A stretch of DNA of 64,000 bases from Bacteroidales bacterium (lineage in GTDB: Bacteria; Bacteroidota; Bacteroidia; Bacteroidales; VadinHA17). The notes beneath the pieces were generated by a model. It ran no database searches, was not told the origin of the DNA, and worked only from the letters and a program-made list of their open reading frames with translations. Shown here one piece after another: positions 44,097 through 52,983 of this stretch. The stretch covers positions 1 through 64,000 of the forward strand of contig JAGPFZ010000005.1 in the NCBI GenBank assembly GCA_018056245.1, read 5' to 3'. Each line of letters begins with the position of its first letter. The first letter of the stretch is position 1. Both the position numbers and the translations under genes were made by a program.

Positions 44097-45917
44097 ATGA
44101 ACACGATAAAACAGCTTTTTAAACTCATTAAACCATACAAAGGTCATGCTGCTCTGAATATTATTTTCAATATTCTCAGTGCTTTCTTTGCCCTTTTTAC
44201 TTATACTCTTATAGCGCCGTTTCTCAATTTGTTATTCAAAGGCGTACAATTTTCACCCGATCCGGGGGAATTTGCTTTCAATATCCAATGGTTCTCTTCT
44301 TTTGCAAAATATAAATTCTACTCTTTTGTTTCAACAAATGGTGAAGCTAAAACGCTTTTAATTGTATGTATTGTAGTTGTTATTGCCAGTCTTTTTAAAA
44401 ACGGATTTATTTTCCTTGCAAATAACAATATGGCCTACATAAGAGCCGCAACGGTACGCGACCTCAGGAAAAAGATGTATAATAAAATTCTCAGACTTCC
44501 TCTTTCTTATTTTAGCGATGCTAGAAAAGGCGATATAATGACACGAATATCTAATGACGTGCAAGAAATAGAACTATCTGTAATGTCATCGTTGACCATG
44601 ATGTTCAGAGATCCGTTATATGTAATTATTTTCATTACATACCTTATGATAACCAGCGTTGAACTGACGGTTTTTTCACTCGTTTTGATGCCAGTAAGTG
44701 CATGGCTTATAGGGAAGATAAGCCGAACTCTAAAGTCGGCGTCATATACCGGTCAACAAAGTCTGGGCCGGCTCCTTTCTATTGTCGAGGAAACTCTTAC
44801 AGGTTTAAAGATTATTAAAGGTTTCAATGCTGAACCGAAGATGACCGAACAATTTGCCAATAACAATGAAAGATACTCGAAAATTTTCAGGCGCGTGACA
44901 AGGAAGTCTTACCTTGCATCTCCTCTAAGCGAATTCATGGCAACAATAGTGATAGTAATAGTATTGTATTTCGGTGCTACACTCACTCTGAGCGGAAACG
45001 GCAAAATGACGCCGGATAAACTTATTACTTTCGTCGTAGTCTTCTCGCAGGTTATTCCGCCGGCAAAAAATATAACCACAGGCTATTTTATGATACAGAA
45101 AGGGATGGCCTCTATTGAAAGACTCAATCAGGTACTTGATGCCGATGAGAAAATCATAGAAAAGAAGAACGCTATACCAAAAAAATCATTTGATAAATAT
45201 ATTGAATTTCAAAATGTCTGGTTTTCATACAACACTGAACCAGTGCTTAAAGATATCAACTTAAGAATAAATAAGGGTCAGACTGTGGCAATAGTGGGTA
45301 AATCGGGTGCTGGAAAATCCACTCTGGTTGATCTTATCCCTCGTTTTATGGATGTTTCGGACGGAAGGATACTGATTGATGATGTTGATATCAGAGATTA
45401 CAAAATAAAGGATTTGAGAGGACTTATAGGAATTGTGAGTCAGACTCCAATATTGTTTAATGCTTCCTTTACTGAAAACATAGCATTCGGTATGGGGAAT
45501 TATTCAATGAAAGAGGTTGAAAATGCTGCACGTATAGCTCATGCACACGAGTTCATTATTGAAAGCGAAAACGGATACGAAACTATAATAGGAGAAGGAG
45601 GATGTAAGCTGAGCGGCGGACAAAGGCAGAGAATAAGCATAGCAAGGGCTCTTATGGTTAATCCTCCGATACTTATTCTCGATGAGGCAACATCATCACT
45701 CGATACCGAATCGGAACGATATGTTCAGGAAGCTATCGTGAAACTAATGAAAAACCGGACTTCAATAGTCATAGCTCACAGGCTATCAACTATTCAAAAT
45801 GCCGATACAATTATTGTTCTCGACGAGGGCAGGATAGTTGAAGTCGGAACCCATTCGGAACTCCTGAATAAGGAGGACGGCTTCTACAGGCGTCTGCATA
45901 ATTATCAGGCAATTTAA
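44097..45917 (+). CDS. ABC exporter, fused membrane and ATPase domains (MsbA-like)
   Basis: This 606-residue half-transporter has an N-terminal exporter membrane domain with six helices (about 15-330) and a C-terminal nucleotide-binding domain. ATPase motifs are Walker A GKSGAGKST (near residue 401), signature LSGGQRQR (near 506), Walker B ILILDEATSSLD and the H-loop IVIAHRLST. It resembles MsbA-type lipid or drug exporters. The gene follows purB after 13 bases; I use the ATG at 44097 because the preceding TTG is a weaker start. Confidence 0.92.
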   Translation: MNTIKQLFKLIKPYKGHAALNIIFNILSAFFALFTYTLIAPFLNLLFKGVQFSPDPGEFAFNIQWFSSFAKYKFYSFVSTNGEAKTLLIVCIVVVIASLFKNGFIFLANNNMAYIRAATVRDLRKKMYNKILRLPLSYFSDARKGDIMTRISNDVQEIELSVMSSLTMMFRDPLYVIIFITYLMITSVELTVFSLVLMPVSAWLIGKISRTLKSASYTGQQSLGRLLSIVEETLTGLKIIKGFNAEPKMTEQFANNNERYSKIFRRVTRKSYLASPLSEFMATIVIVIVLYFGATLTLSGNGKMTPDKLITFVVVFSQVIPPAKNITTGYFMIQKGMASIERLNQVLDADEKIIEKKNAIPKKSFDKYIEFQNVWFSYNTEPVLKDINLRINKGQTVAIVGKSGAGKSTLVDLIPRFMDVSDGRILIDDVDIRDYKIKDLRGLIGIVSQTPILFNASFTENIAFGMGNYSMKEVENAARIAHAHEFIIESENGYETIIGEGGCKLSGGQRQRISIARALMVNPPILILDEATSSLDTESERYVQEAIVKLMKNRTSIVIAHRLSTIQNADTIIVLDEGRIVEVGTHSELLNKEDGFYRRLHNYQAI

Positions 45918-46026
45918 TTTGTATTACCATTATAAATATTTAATTTAACTGCCTGGACGCAGATAAAAACATTGAGCGACTTTTCTATGAAATCAATATT
46001 TTTTAAGGTGTAGTAGATGGTATAAT

Positions 46027-48240
46027 ATGAAAAGAATCTTATTTTTTTTAATAATTGTTGGGCTTATTAGTTCTTGTTCCAGTAAGAAATCCGACATTGT
46101 CGATCTGGTTAATCCTTACATGGGTAACATAAGCCACCTGCTTGTTCCCACTTATCCTACAGTTAATATTCCTAATAGCATGTTACGCTTTTATCCTGAC
46201 CGTGCAGATTATACATCCTATAAAATTCCCGGCTTCCCGCTTAATATTGTATCTCACAGGTCGCGTGGAGTTTTCAGCATAATGCCTTTTACTGGAAAGC
46301 CTGAGAAAGTTCCTCTAAATATTACATATACATATGATAATGAGGCCATAACTCCTTACAGCTATGAAGTAACTCTGTGTGAGCCTGGAATAGGTGTCAA
46401 ATTTACACCATCAGAAAAAGCAGGTTTTTTCATGTTCAGTTTCAACAACATAGAAGAGAATGGCATTATATTAAGAACTAACGGCGCTGGAGAACTAAAT
46501 TATTCCGACAATAAAATTACAGGTTTTGATACGTTCAATGGAGTAAGAATTTTTTTATGGCTCGAGTTTGGAGAAAGTCCTCAGAAAGTACTTTTCAGAC
46601 AAAATGATACTCTCTCGGATTCCGGTACGGCTTCAGGCAACAAAGTTTCTCTATATGCAATATTCAAACTGCAAGACAATCAACTACCAGTTCGTTATGG
46701 GATTTCATTTGTAAATCAGGAGCAGGCCGGAGAGAACTTAAAAAAGTGCATAAACACATGGAATTTTGATGATGTGGCTTTAAGTGCACATAACAAATGG
46801 AATTCCACTTTGTCGAAAATCGAAGTCGAAGGCGGAACAGATGACCAGAGGACTACTTTTTATACATCATTGTACCGTTGTAATGAAAGGATGGTTGATA
46901 TCACCGAGGATGGGAGATATTTCAGTGCCTGGACACAAAGAGTCGAAACGGCCGGCGATACGGCTTATTATACCGACGACTGGGTTTGGGATACCTATCT
47001 TGCCTTACATCCTTTGCAGGTGATACTGAATCCGTCACAGCAGGATGAGAAGATAAACTCATATATCCGCAGTGCAAGACAGTCGGGCTGGATGCCTACC
47101 TTTCCAACTGCAACTGGAGACAATCATGCAATGAACGGAAACCATTCTGTAGCGGTTATTCTCGACGCGTGGAGAAAGGGGATAAGGGGATTCAATCTTG
47201 AAGAAGCTTATAATCATTTGAAAAAAACCATCATGGAAGAAACAAAACTGCCATGGGTGAAAGGAGATACAACATGGCTCGATAAATTCTATGATGAGAA
47301 TGGCTATTTCCCCGGACTTAAGAAAGGCGAGGTTGAAACCACACCACAGGTTCATCCTTTTGAAAGAAGGCAGTCGGTTTCGTTAACACTTGCAACCTGC
47401 TATGACGACTGGTGTATGGCACAGATTGCAAAAGAGCTTGGCAAAAATGAAGATTATAATTTCTTCATCAAAAGAAGTTTGAACTACAGGAATCTTTTCA
47501 ATCGTTCAACCGGTTTCTATCACCCTAAAGATAAAGACGGGAACTGGATAGAACCATTCGATTATCGCTTCGACGGAGGTGTGGGAGCAAGGGATTATTA
47601 TACCGAAAATAACGCATGGACATATATCTGGCAGCCATACCATGCCTTTGACGATTTGATTGATATGATGGGTGGCAGTGAAAAGTTCGATGAAAAACTT
47701 GATGCCCTGTTCACAACACCTCTCGGCAAGTCGAAATGGCAATATTATGCTGTTTTGCCTGACGCCACAGGTAATGTAGGCCAGTTTGTGATGGGCAACG
47801 AACCTTCTATGCATATTCCTTACCTCTATAACCTTGCAGGGAAGCCTTGGAAAACACAAAAACGTGTGCGTATGCTGATGAATACATGGTTCAGAAACGA
47901 CCTGATGGGCGTTCCTGGCGACGAAGATGGCGGCGGATTGAGCGCATTTTATGTTTTCTCCGCAATGGGTTTCTATCCTATTACTCCAGGTATACCGGAA
48001 TATCAGATAGGTAGTCCGCTTTTTAAAAAAATAAGCATGCATTTACAAAACGGAAAAACATTCACTGTGATTGCAAAAAATAACAGCGATAAAAATAAAT
48101 ATATACAGTCGGCAACACTTAACGGCAGAGAACTGGTAAAATCATTCATAACTCACGATGATATTGTTCGTGGCGGAACTCTCGTTCTCGAGATGGGAGA
48201 GAGACCTAAATATGACTTGTGGAAATCCGGCGGAAAGTAA
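46027..48240 (+). CDS. GH92-family alpha-mannosidase lipoprotein
   Basis: This 737-residue protein has a lipobox ending in C17 (LISSC) and is a predicted lipoprotein. It matches the calcium-dependent GH92 exo-alpha-mannosidases: SRGVFSIMPF in the N-domain, FYTSLYRCNERMVDITEDG, TDDWVWDTYLALHPLQ, GWMPTFPTATGDNHAMNGNH and, near the C-terminus, GNEPSMHIPYLYNLAGKPWK and GDEDGGGLSAFYVFSAMGFY. It is not next to SusC/SusD genes, so it may work on mannosylated glycans alone or with the downstream PUL. Confidence 0.95.
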   Translation: MKRILFFLIIVGLISSCSSKKSDIVDLVNPYMGNISHLLVPTYPTVNIPNSMLRFYPDRADYTSYKIPGFPLNIVSHRSRGVFSIMPFTGKPEKVPLNITYTYDNEAITPYSYEVTLCEPGIGVKFTPSEKAGFFMFSFNNIEENGIILRTNGAGELNYSDNKITGFDTFNGVRIFLWLEFGESPQKVLFRQNDTLSDSGTASGNKVSLYAIFKLQDNQLPVRYGISFVNQEQAGENLKKCINTWNFDDVALSAHNKWNSTLSKIEVEGGTDDQRTTFYTSLYRCNERMVDITEDGRYFSAWTQRVETAGDTAYYTDDWVWDTYLALHPLQVILNPSQQDEKINSYIRSARQSGWMPTFPTATGDNHAMNGNHSVAVILDAWRKGIRGFNLEEAYNHLKKTIMEETKLPWVKGDTTWLDKFYDENGYFPGLKKGEVETTPQVHPFERRQSVSLTLATCYDDWCMAQIAKELGKNEDYNFFIKRSLNYRNLFNRSTGFYHPKDKDGNWIEPFDYRFDGGVGARDYYTENNAWTYIWQPYHAFDDLIDMMGGSEKFDEKLDALFTTPLGKSKWQYYAVLPDATGNVGQFVMGNEPSMHIPYLYNLAGKPWKTQKRVRMLMNTWFRNDLMGVPGDEDGGGLSAFYVFSAMGFYPITPGIPEYQIGSPLFKKISMHLQNGKTFTVIAKNNSDKNKYIQSATLNGRELVKSFITHDDIVRGGTLVLEMGERPKYDLWKSGGK

Positions 48241-48264
48241 TAATCGTGATTAATGAATTTTCAA

Positions 48265-48272
48265 TATTTTTG
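48265..48272 (+). promoter_or_regulatory. -7 element (TATTTTTG) of the second tRNA-Val-like gene
   Basis: TATTTTTGC lies eight bases upstream of the 48281 tRNA-like 5' end, exactly the spacing seen at tRNA-Val 38964-39038. Confidence 0.5.
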
Positions 48273-48280
48273 CAACACGC

Positions 48281-48355
48281 GGGTCGTTAGCTCAGCAGGT
48301 TTAGAACGTTTGTTTCACATACAAGAGGTCACTGGTTCGAGTCCAGTACGTCACA
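48281..48355 (+). tRNA. Divergent tRNA-Val(CAC)-like gene, possibly decaying
   Basis: This 75-base sequence aligns without gaps to the tRNA-Val at 38964-39038, with 61 of 75 positions identical, and keeps the anticodon loop TTCACAT (anticodon CAC). The T stem ACTGG/CCAGT is perfect and the anticodon stem TTTGT/ACAAG has one T-G pair. However, the acceptor stem has G-A and T-T mismatches and the D stem one C-A mismatch. Two substitutions are compensatory (C-G to T-A in the anticodon stem; G-C to A-T in the T stem), which implies past selection. It may be a weak functional gene or a recent pseudogene. Confidence 0.6.
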
Positions 48356-48447
48356 CTCAGTAATGTTATATTTTCAAAAAGATTTTTCTCATGTCTGTCA
48401 AAAATTACTTTTTGAGCTAAATTTTGTACTGTCCGATTAATGGGATG

Positions 48448-51400
48448 TCAGGTTTTCCTGGCTCCATTTTTATGGCGGCTCGGGTAATAACCAAACTGTG
48501 CTTTGAAAATTTTGCTGAAATATTTCACATCTGAGAATCCAGTTCTGAAGGCAGCTTCTGAGACATTATATCCGTTCTCGAGGAACCGTCTGGCAATATC
48601 AAGTTTTATTTTTCTTGTAAATTCGACAGGGCTCGATCCGGTAAGTCCTTTTACTTTATTATAAAGAAGTGTATGGCTAACCGCACAATGCTCGGCAAGG
48701 GAGCTTATAGTAATGTTTTTGGAATAGTTTTCTTCGACATAAGAGACTATTTTTTTCAGAAAATCAACATCTCTTGATGATATTTTGAGCTTGCTGTCAT
48801 CTGTGATTGAATGATTGATATAATAGGCCGATACTTTCGATCTCTGACTTATGAGATTGCTTGCCACTGTTTTCAGATATTCCATGTTGAATGGTTTTAC
48901 TATATATGCTTCGGCTCCTGTTTCAATACCGGCTATCTGATCGCTAATATCGGTTTTTGAAGTTACCATCATAACCGGGATATGGCTTGTTGAAAAATCT
49001 TCTTTGAGTTTTCTGGTCATCTCCATTCCGTCCATTCCAGGCATACGGATGTCGGTAATTATGGCGTCGGGGTTCAGGGTCCTGGCCAGATGTAGCCCCT
49101 CCTCACCATTCCTTGCTCCGATACATGTAAAATAAGGTTTGAGAGACTGAATTAAGTAATTAAGTATCTCATTGTTATCTTCAATAATCAGCAACATATT
49201 TCTGTCGGATGACCCGGATAATGATATATCATCTTCATAATTAGGAGCCCCTGTAATTTCTTCTGACTGTATCCTTTCTTCTTTATGGAACGTTTCAGCC
49301 GGCTCAGCCTCAGGCATACCGGTGAAATGTTTCCTGCCCTCCAGCAGCCTTATTGTAAATGTGCTGCCGCTACCAGGCGAGGATGTAACAAGGATATCGC
49401 CTTTGTGCAATTTTGCAAGTTCATACGAAAGCGATAGCCCTATTCCTGTTCCTGCAAGATTATTGTTGCTCAATATAGTATATCTTGTAAAAATGTCGGC
49501 AAGATTTTTCTGCGGAATGCCCGGACCTTCATCGGTAACTGAAATATCAATAAACTTATTCTTTTCCGCCTCCGAAATTTTGACTGATACCTTTTTCCCA
49601 GTGCCGGTGAATTTAATAGCATTCGAAATGATATTATATATAATTGTATCGAGTTTGTTAGGATCGGCAAAAATTTTGAATGATTCGAAATCAGAACTAA
49701 ACATATAGTTAATTCCTTTGTGCCGTGCCAGAGGAACGAAGTTTTCGAATATTTCTTTTGTGAATGCCACTATGTCTAATTCACTGATTTGAATCTCCAT
49801 TTTATTGTTTTGTACTTTTCGGAAATCGAGAAGTTGATTTGTGAGTTGCAGCATTCTTCTGGCATTCTTAAGCATAATATTCATCTGCAGTTTCTTGCTT
49901 TGAGGAATCTCATCTTCTGCAAGCATGTCTTCCAGTGGACCTATAATAAGAGTAAGTGGCGTTCTGATTTCATGAGAAATATTTGTAAAAAACTGAAGCT
50001 TTAATTCATTAACTTTCTTTTCAATGGCAAGGGCATTCTTGTATCGGTTAATTCTTGTTATTTCATTGTATATCAATATTGTGGTTGTTATAAGAAGAAT
50101 TGAGTATAAAATATATGCAACGGGCGTTTTCCAGAATGGAGGTAAAATTTTGATACCGAGAGTTCTCTCGGGCGATGTGGAGCCGTCGGGTCGGATTGAT
50201 TTTACCCTGAATGTATAATAACCCGGCGACAGGTTCGTATATGTTGCCCTGTGTTGATTTCCGACATAATTCCAGCTGTTATCGAAATTATCGAGCCTGT
50301 ACGCATATTGGATTATTTTCGGGTTGATATAGTCGAGCGCCGAAAAATCAATGCTGAAACTTGACTGAGAGTATTTAAGATAAATATCATCGGAGAATGA
50401 TATACTTTTTTTTAGAGGAGAATCTTTCTGGCCTGTGGGTACTTCCTTGTTAAACAACATAAATCTTGTCAGCTCAACACTTGTTTCCATCTCTCTTACA
50501 GGTAAATTCCATGGCCTGACAACCTCAAAACCGTAGTATCCTCCGAAAATCAAAGAGCCGTCGTTTTTACTAAAACATGTATTCTCTGAGAAATTATTGA
50601 ATCCGAGCCCGTTAAATGTATTGAATATTTCAGTGTTTCCTGTTTTCCGGTTTATTTTTATAAGGCCATTTTCGGTACTAATCCAGATATTTTTGTCATT
50701 GTCTTCGAGTATTCCGAAAACAATATCGTATCCTGACGGCTCCCCATTAAGAAAATGTTTGAAATGCGCAATTTCGCCGTCGAAACTTTCGAGAATATCA
50801 ACACCGCCACCGAAAGTGCCGAACCAGAGTTTTCCCTCGGAATCTTCGAAGATATGAATTACATCATTGTATATCAGGCTTTTATTATCCTGCGGATTCA
50901 TGAGAAATATCTTGAAATTGTATTTCCCTTTTTCTATATTTTTTCTTTCAAGAAGATTCAGTCCGAATGTTGTTGCCACCCAGAGATTTCCAGAAGAATC
51001 AATAAGAATATGTCTGACAAGATTACTTGAAAGGTTGCTGTTATCCTGATTTATTCTTATGAATTTCAGGTTTTTTTCATGTGGATTCTTTATGAGGCTC
51101 AGTCCGTTGCCGTATGTTCCTATCCATATATTATTCATCTTATCCTGGCAGATGGAATATATGTTATTGTTTCCCAGAGTTGTGTTGTCATTTTCAGAAA
51201 ACTCGTAACGTCTGAAACTTATATTGGCGTAGTTGCTGTTAAGTTTGTCGAGCGGTTTTTCAGAAACCGAAATTCCGTATCCCTTTGAGCCTAGCCACAG
51301 AAATCCTTCATTATCAATGAATATAGAGTAGGTTGTATTCCTGTAGGATTTTTTCCCTACGCCAGGAAGAGAATTAAAAATCCTAATCTTAACCATGTTG

Positions 51401-52845
51401 CTGTCAAAGAGATGTATTTTTCCTGATTTTGTCGCCACCCACAGATAATTATTTTTATCTTCGAGAATTGCTCTTGCGACGTTATCGAGAATATCGTAAG
51501 GTTCTTTTTCCGGAAGGTAATGCTCGAAAGCAGGGTTTTCCATAATCACTTTTTCAATGCCCCCTAATACCTGTCCTGTTCCAAGCCAGATCTGGCCATA
51601 TTTATCTTCAGTAACACAATGAACGAAATTCGAGGAAATTGTATTCGGATCTTTAGGGTTGTTTCTGAAAAACCTGAAGTTATCAGTTCCCCTTTGATAT
51701 AATGCAAGTCCGTTTCCGTGAAGGCCAATCCACAGATTGTTGCGGCTGTCTTCAAAGAAATAAGGCCTTTCGAGATCAGTGAGAGGTTTTATTTCATCCG
51801 GCGTCAGGATATAATATTTTGAATTCAAGGTTTTTAAATCAAGGCGTGTAACTCCGAAATCAATTGCGGTAAGCCATAAGTTTTCAAAACGATCCTCATA
51901 TATATTCTCAAGATTTTCAGAATGAAACCTGACAGATATCCAGCTTTTACCTTCGTCAGTGGAAATAAAGATGCCTTTATCTTTGAGCGCTGCAACTATT
52001 TCTCCTGATTTCGTCCGGTACAAATGAGTTATCCATTCAGGTTTAAGAAGATTAGCGGAAGGAAATTGCTGCATCTCCAAAGCAGTAGAATTCTTGTCAT
52101 AAACAAGGATTCCAGCGTTTGTTCCAAAAAATAGTTTATCGGACAATTCACACACTGAAGTGAAAATAACATCTTGTAATATATTTATAAACATAGGATT
52201 ATCAGATATGAGACTATTTTTTGAAATAAAACTTAAGCCGTTTCTTGTCCCAATCCATACATTTCCATAAGTGTCGGATGATATGAAATTGATTCTGTCA
52301 TCAGGGATGGAATTATTTTCTGTTTTCTCAAAATGCCTAATTATGTAAGTGTTGTCATGAGAATCGTATTTCAATAAAAACAGTCCTGAAACCGAAGAAC
52401 CAAGTAAAAGTATATCGGATGAATATTGCAGGAAAATTTTCATTGCCTCGTTTTTCCCTGTGAATCTCTCGTATGAAGGGATGGATAAAAATGTTTCATT
52501 AACGGAATTGAAAAAATGATAAAATCCGTCATAAGTTTCCATCCAGATAAATCCTCTCCGGTCTTCCCATAATCTTGTTATACGGTTATTTGTAAAGTTT
52601 ACCGGGTTATCTGCACTGCTTCTGAAAATCTTGAATTCATATCCGTCGTATCGGTTCAGACCGTTCATGGTTCCTATCCACATGAATCCTTTACTGTCGA
52701 AAAGAATGCTGAAAGCCGTATTCTGCGACAGACCCTCTTTCGAACCAATGTGCTCGAACCGGAAAATATCCTGTCCCTTAATCGAAGAGAGTATCGGGAA
52801 CCGGAAAATTAAAAAGAGCAATAATATTTTGACAGAAAGTTTCAT
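48448..52845 (-). CDS. Hybrid two-component system (HTCS) sensor-regulator of the PUL
   Basis: This 1465-residue one-protein signalling system has a signal peptide (about 1-24), a long periplasmic double propeller made of Reg_prop repeats (about 30-790), a Y_Y_Y domain (about 800-890), a membrane helix (about 905-928), a HisKA domain with phospho-acceptor His in FFTNISHEIRTPLTLI (near 958), a HATPase (NAIKFTGTG, DEGPGIPQ, GTGIGLSLSYELA), a receiver with phospho-Asp in IITDIRMPGMDG (near 1263) and a C-terminal AraC-type helix-turn-helix. It is divergent from the GH28-SusC-SusD operon and very likely activates it on binding a glycan fragment in the periplasm. Confidence 0.97.
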   Translation of the reverse strand: MKLSVKILLLFLIFRFPILSSIKGQDIFRFEHIGSKEGLSQNTAFSILFDSKGFMWIGTMNGLNRYDGYEFKIFRSSADNPVNFTNNRITRLWEDRRGFIWMETYDGFYHFFNSVNETFLSIPSYERFTGKNEAMKIFLQYSSDILLLGSSVSGLFLLKYDSHDNTYIIRHFEKTENNSIPDDRINFISSDTYGNVWIGTRNGLSFISKNSLISDNPMFINILQDVIFTSVCELSDKLFFGTNAGILVYDKNSTALEMQQFPSANLLKPEWITHLYRTKSGEIVAALKDKGIFISTDEGKSWISVRFHSENLENIYEDRFENLWLTAIDFGVTRLDLKTLNSKYYILTPDEIKPLTDLERPYFFEDSRNNLWIGLHGNGLALYQRGTDNFRFFRNNPKDPNTISSNFVHCVTEDKYGQIWLGTGQVLGGIEKVIMENPAFEHYLPEKEPYDILDNVARAILEDKNNYLWVATKSGKIHLFDSNMVKIRIFNSLPGVGKKSYRNTTYSIFIDNEGFLWLGSKGYGISVSEKPLDKLNSNYANISFRRYEFSENDNTTLGNNNIYSICQDKMNNIWIGTYGNGLSLIKNPHEKNLKFIRINQDNSNLSSNLVRHILIDSSGNLWVATTFGLNLLERKNIEKGKYNFKIFLMNPQDNKSLIYNDVIHIFEDSEGKLWFGTFGGGVDILESFDGEIAHFKHFLNGEPSGYDIVFGILEDNDKNIWISTENGLIKINRKTGNTEIFNTFNGLGFNNFSENTCFSKNDGSLIFGGYYGFEVVRPWNLPVREMETSVELTRFMLFNKEVPTGQKDSPLKKSISFSDDIYLKYSQSSFSIDFSALDYINPKIIQYAYRLDNFDNSWNYVGNQHRATYTNLSPGYYTFRVKSIRPDGSTSPERTLGIKILPPFWKTPVAYILYSILLITTTILIYNEITRINRYKNALAIEKKVNELKLQFFTNISHEIRTPLTLIIGPLEDMLAEDEIPQSKKLQMNIMLKNARRMLQLTNQLLDFRKVQNNKMEIQISELDIVAFTKEIFENFVPLARHKGINYMFSSDFESFKIFADPNKLDTIIYNIISNAIKFTGTGKKVSVKISEAEKNKFIDISVTDEGPGIPQKNLADIFTRYTILSNNNLAGTGIGLSLSYELAKLHKGDILVTSSPGSGSTFTIRLLEGRKHFTGMPEAEPAETFHKEERIQSEEITGAPNYEDDISLSGSSDRNMLLIIEDNNEILNYLIQSLKPYFTCIGARNGEEGLHLARTLNPDAIITDIRMPGMDGMEMTRKLKEDFSTSHIPVMMVTSKTDISDQIAGIETGAEAYIVKPFNMEYLKTVASNLISQRSKVSAYYINHSITDDSKLKISSRDVDFLKKIVSYVEENYSKNITISSLAEHCAVSHTLLYNKVKGLTGSSPVEFTRKIKLDIARRFLENGYNVSEAAFRTGFSDVKYFSKIFKAQFGYYPSRHKNGARKT

Positions 52846-52862
52846 TAAAACTTATTATAAAA

Positions 52863-52870
52863 CAAAATTA
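52863..52870 (-). promoter_or_regulatory. Candidate -7 element for the HTCS gene
   Basis: On the minus strand the bases read TAATTTTG, a TAnnTTTG match 17 bases before the HTCS start. Confidence 0.4.
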
Positions 52871-52894
52871 TTAAAAACGGGCCATTTTAAGTCA

Positions 52895-52927
52895 TTTTAT
52901 CTACCTGAAAATGATTTTTTATCTACC
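52895..52927 (+). promoter_or_regulatory. Putative HTCS operator: two direct 11-bp repeats
   Basis: TTTTATCTACC occurs at 52895-52905 and again at 52917-52927, so the copies begin 22 bases apart, two helical turns. AraC-type regulators usually bind two such direct half-sites. The element lies in the 138-base gap between the HTCS and GH28 genes, where the HTCS is expected to act. A possible -7 element, TAAGTTTT (52941-52948), is a short distance downstream. Confidence 0.5.
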
Positions 52928-52983
52928 CTTTTAAAGCGTTTAAGTTTTTAACTTAGATTAATTTATTCGACTATATTTTTGAT

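Noticed and set aside
52974..52981. TATTTTTG as the -7 element of the GH28-susC operon
   Set aside because: It ends two bases before the ATG, so transcription would begin inside the signal peptide codons. The weaker TAAGTTTT at 52941-52948 is better placed.
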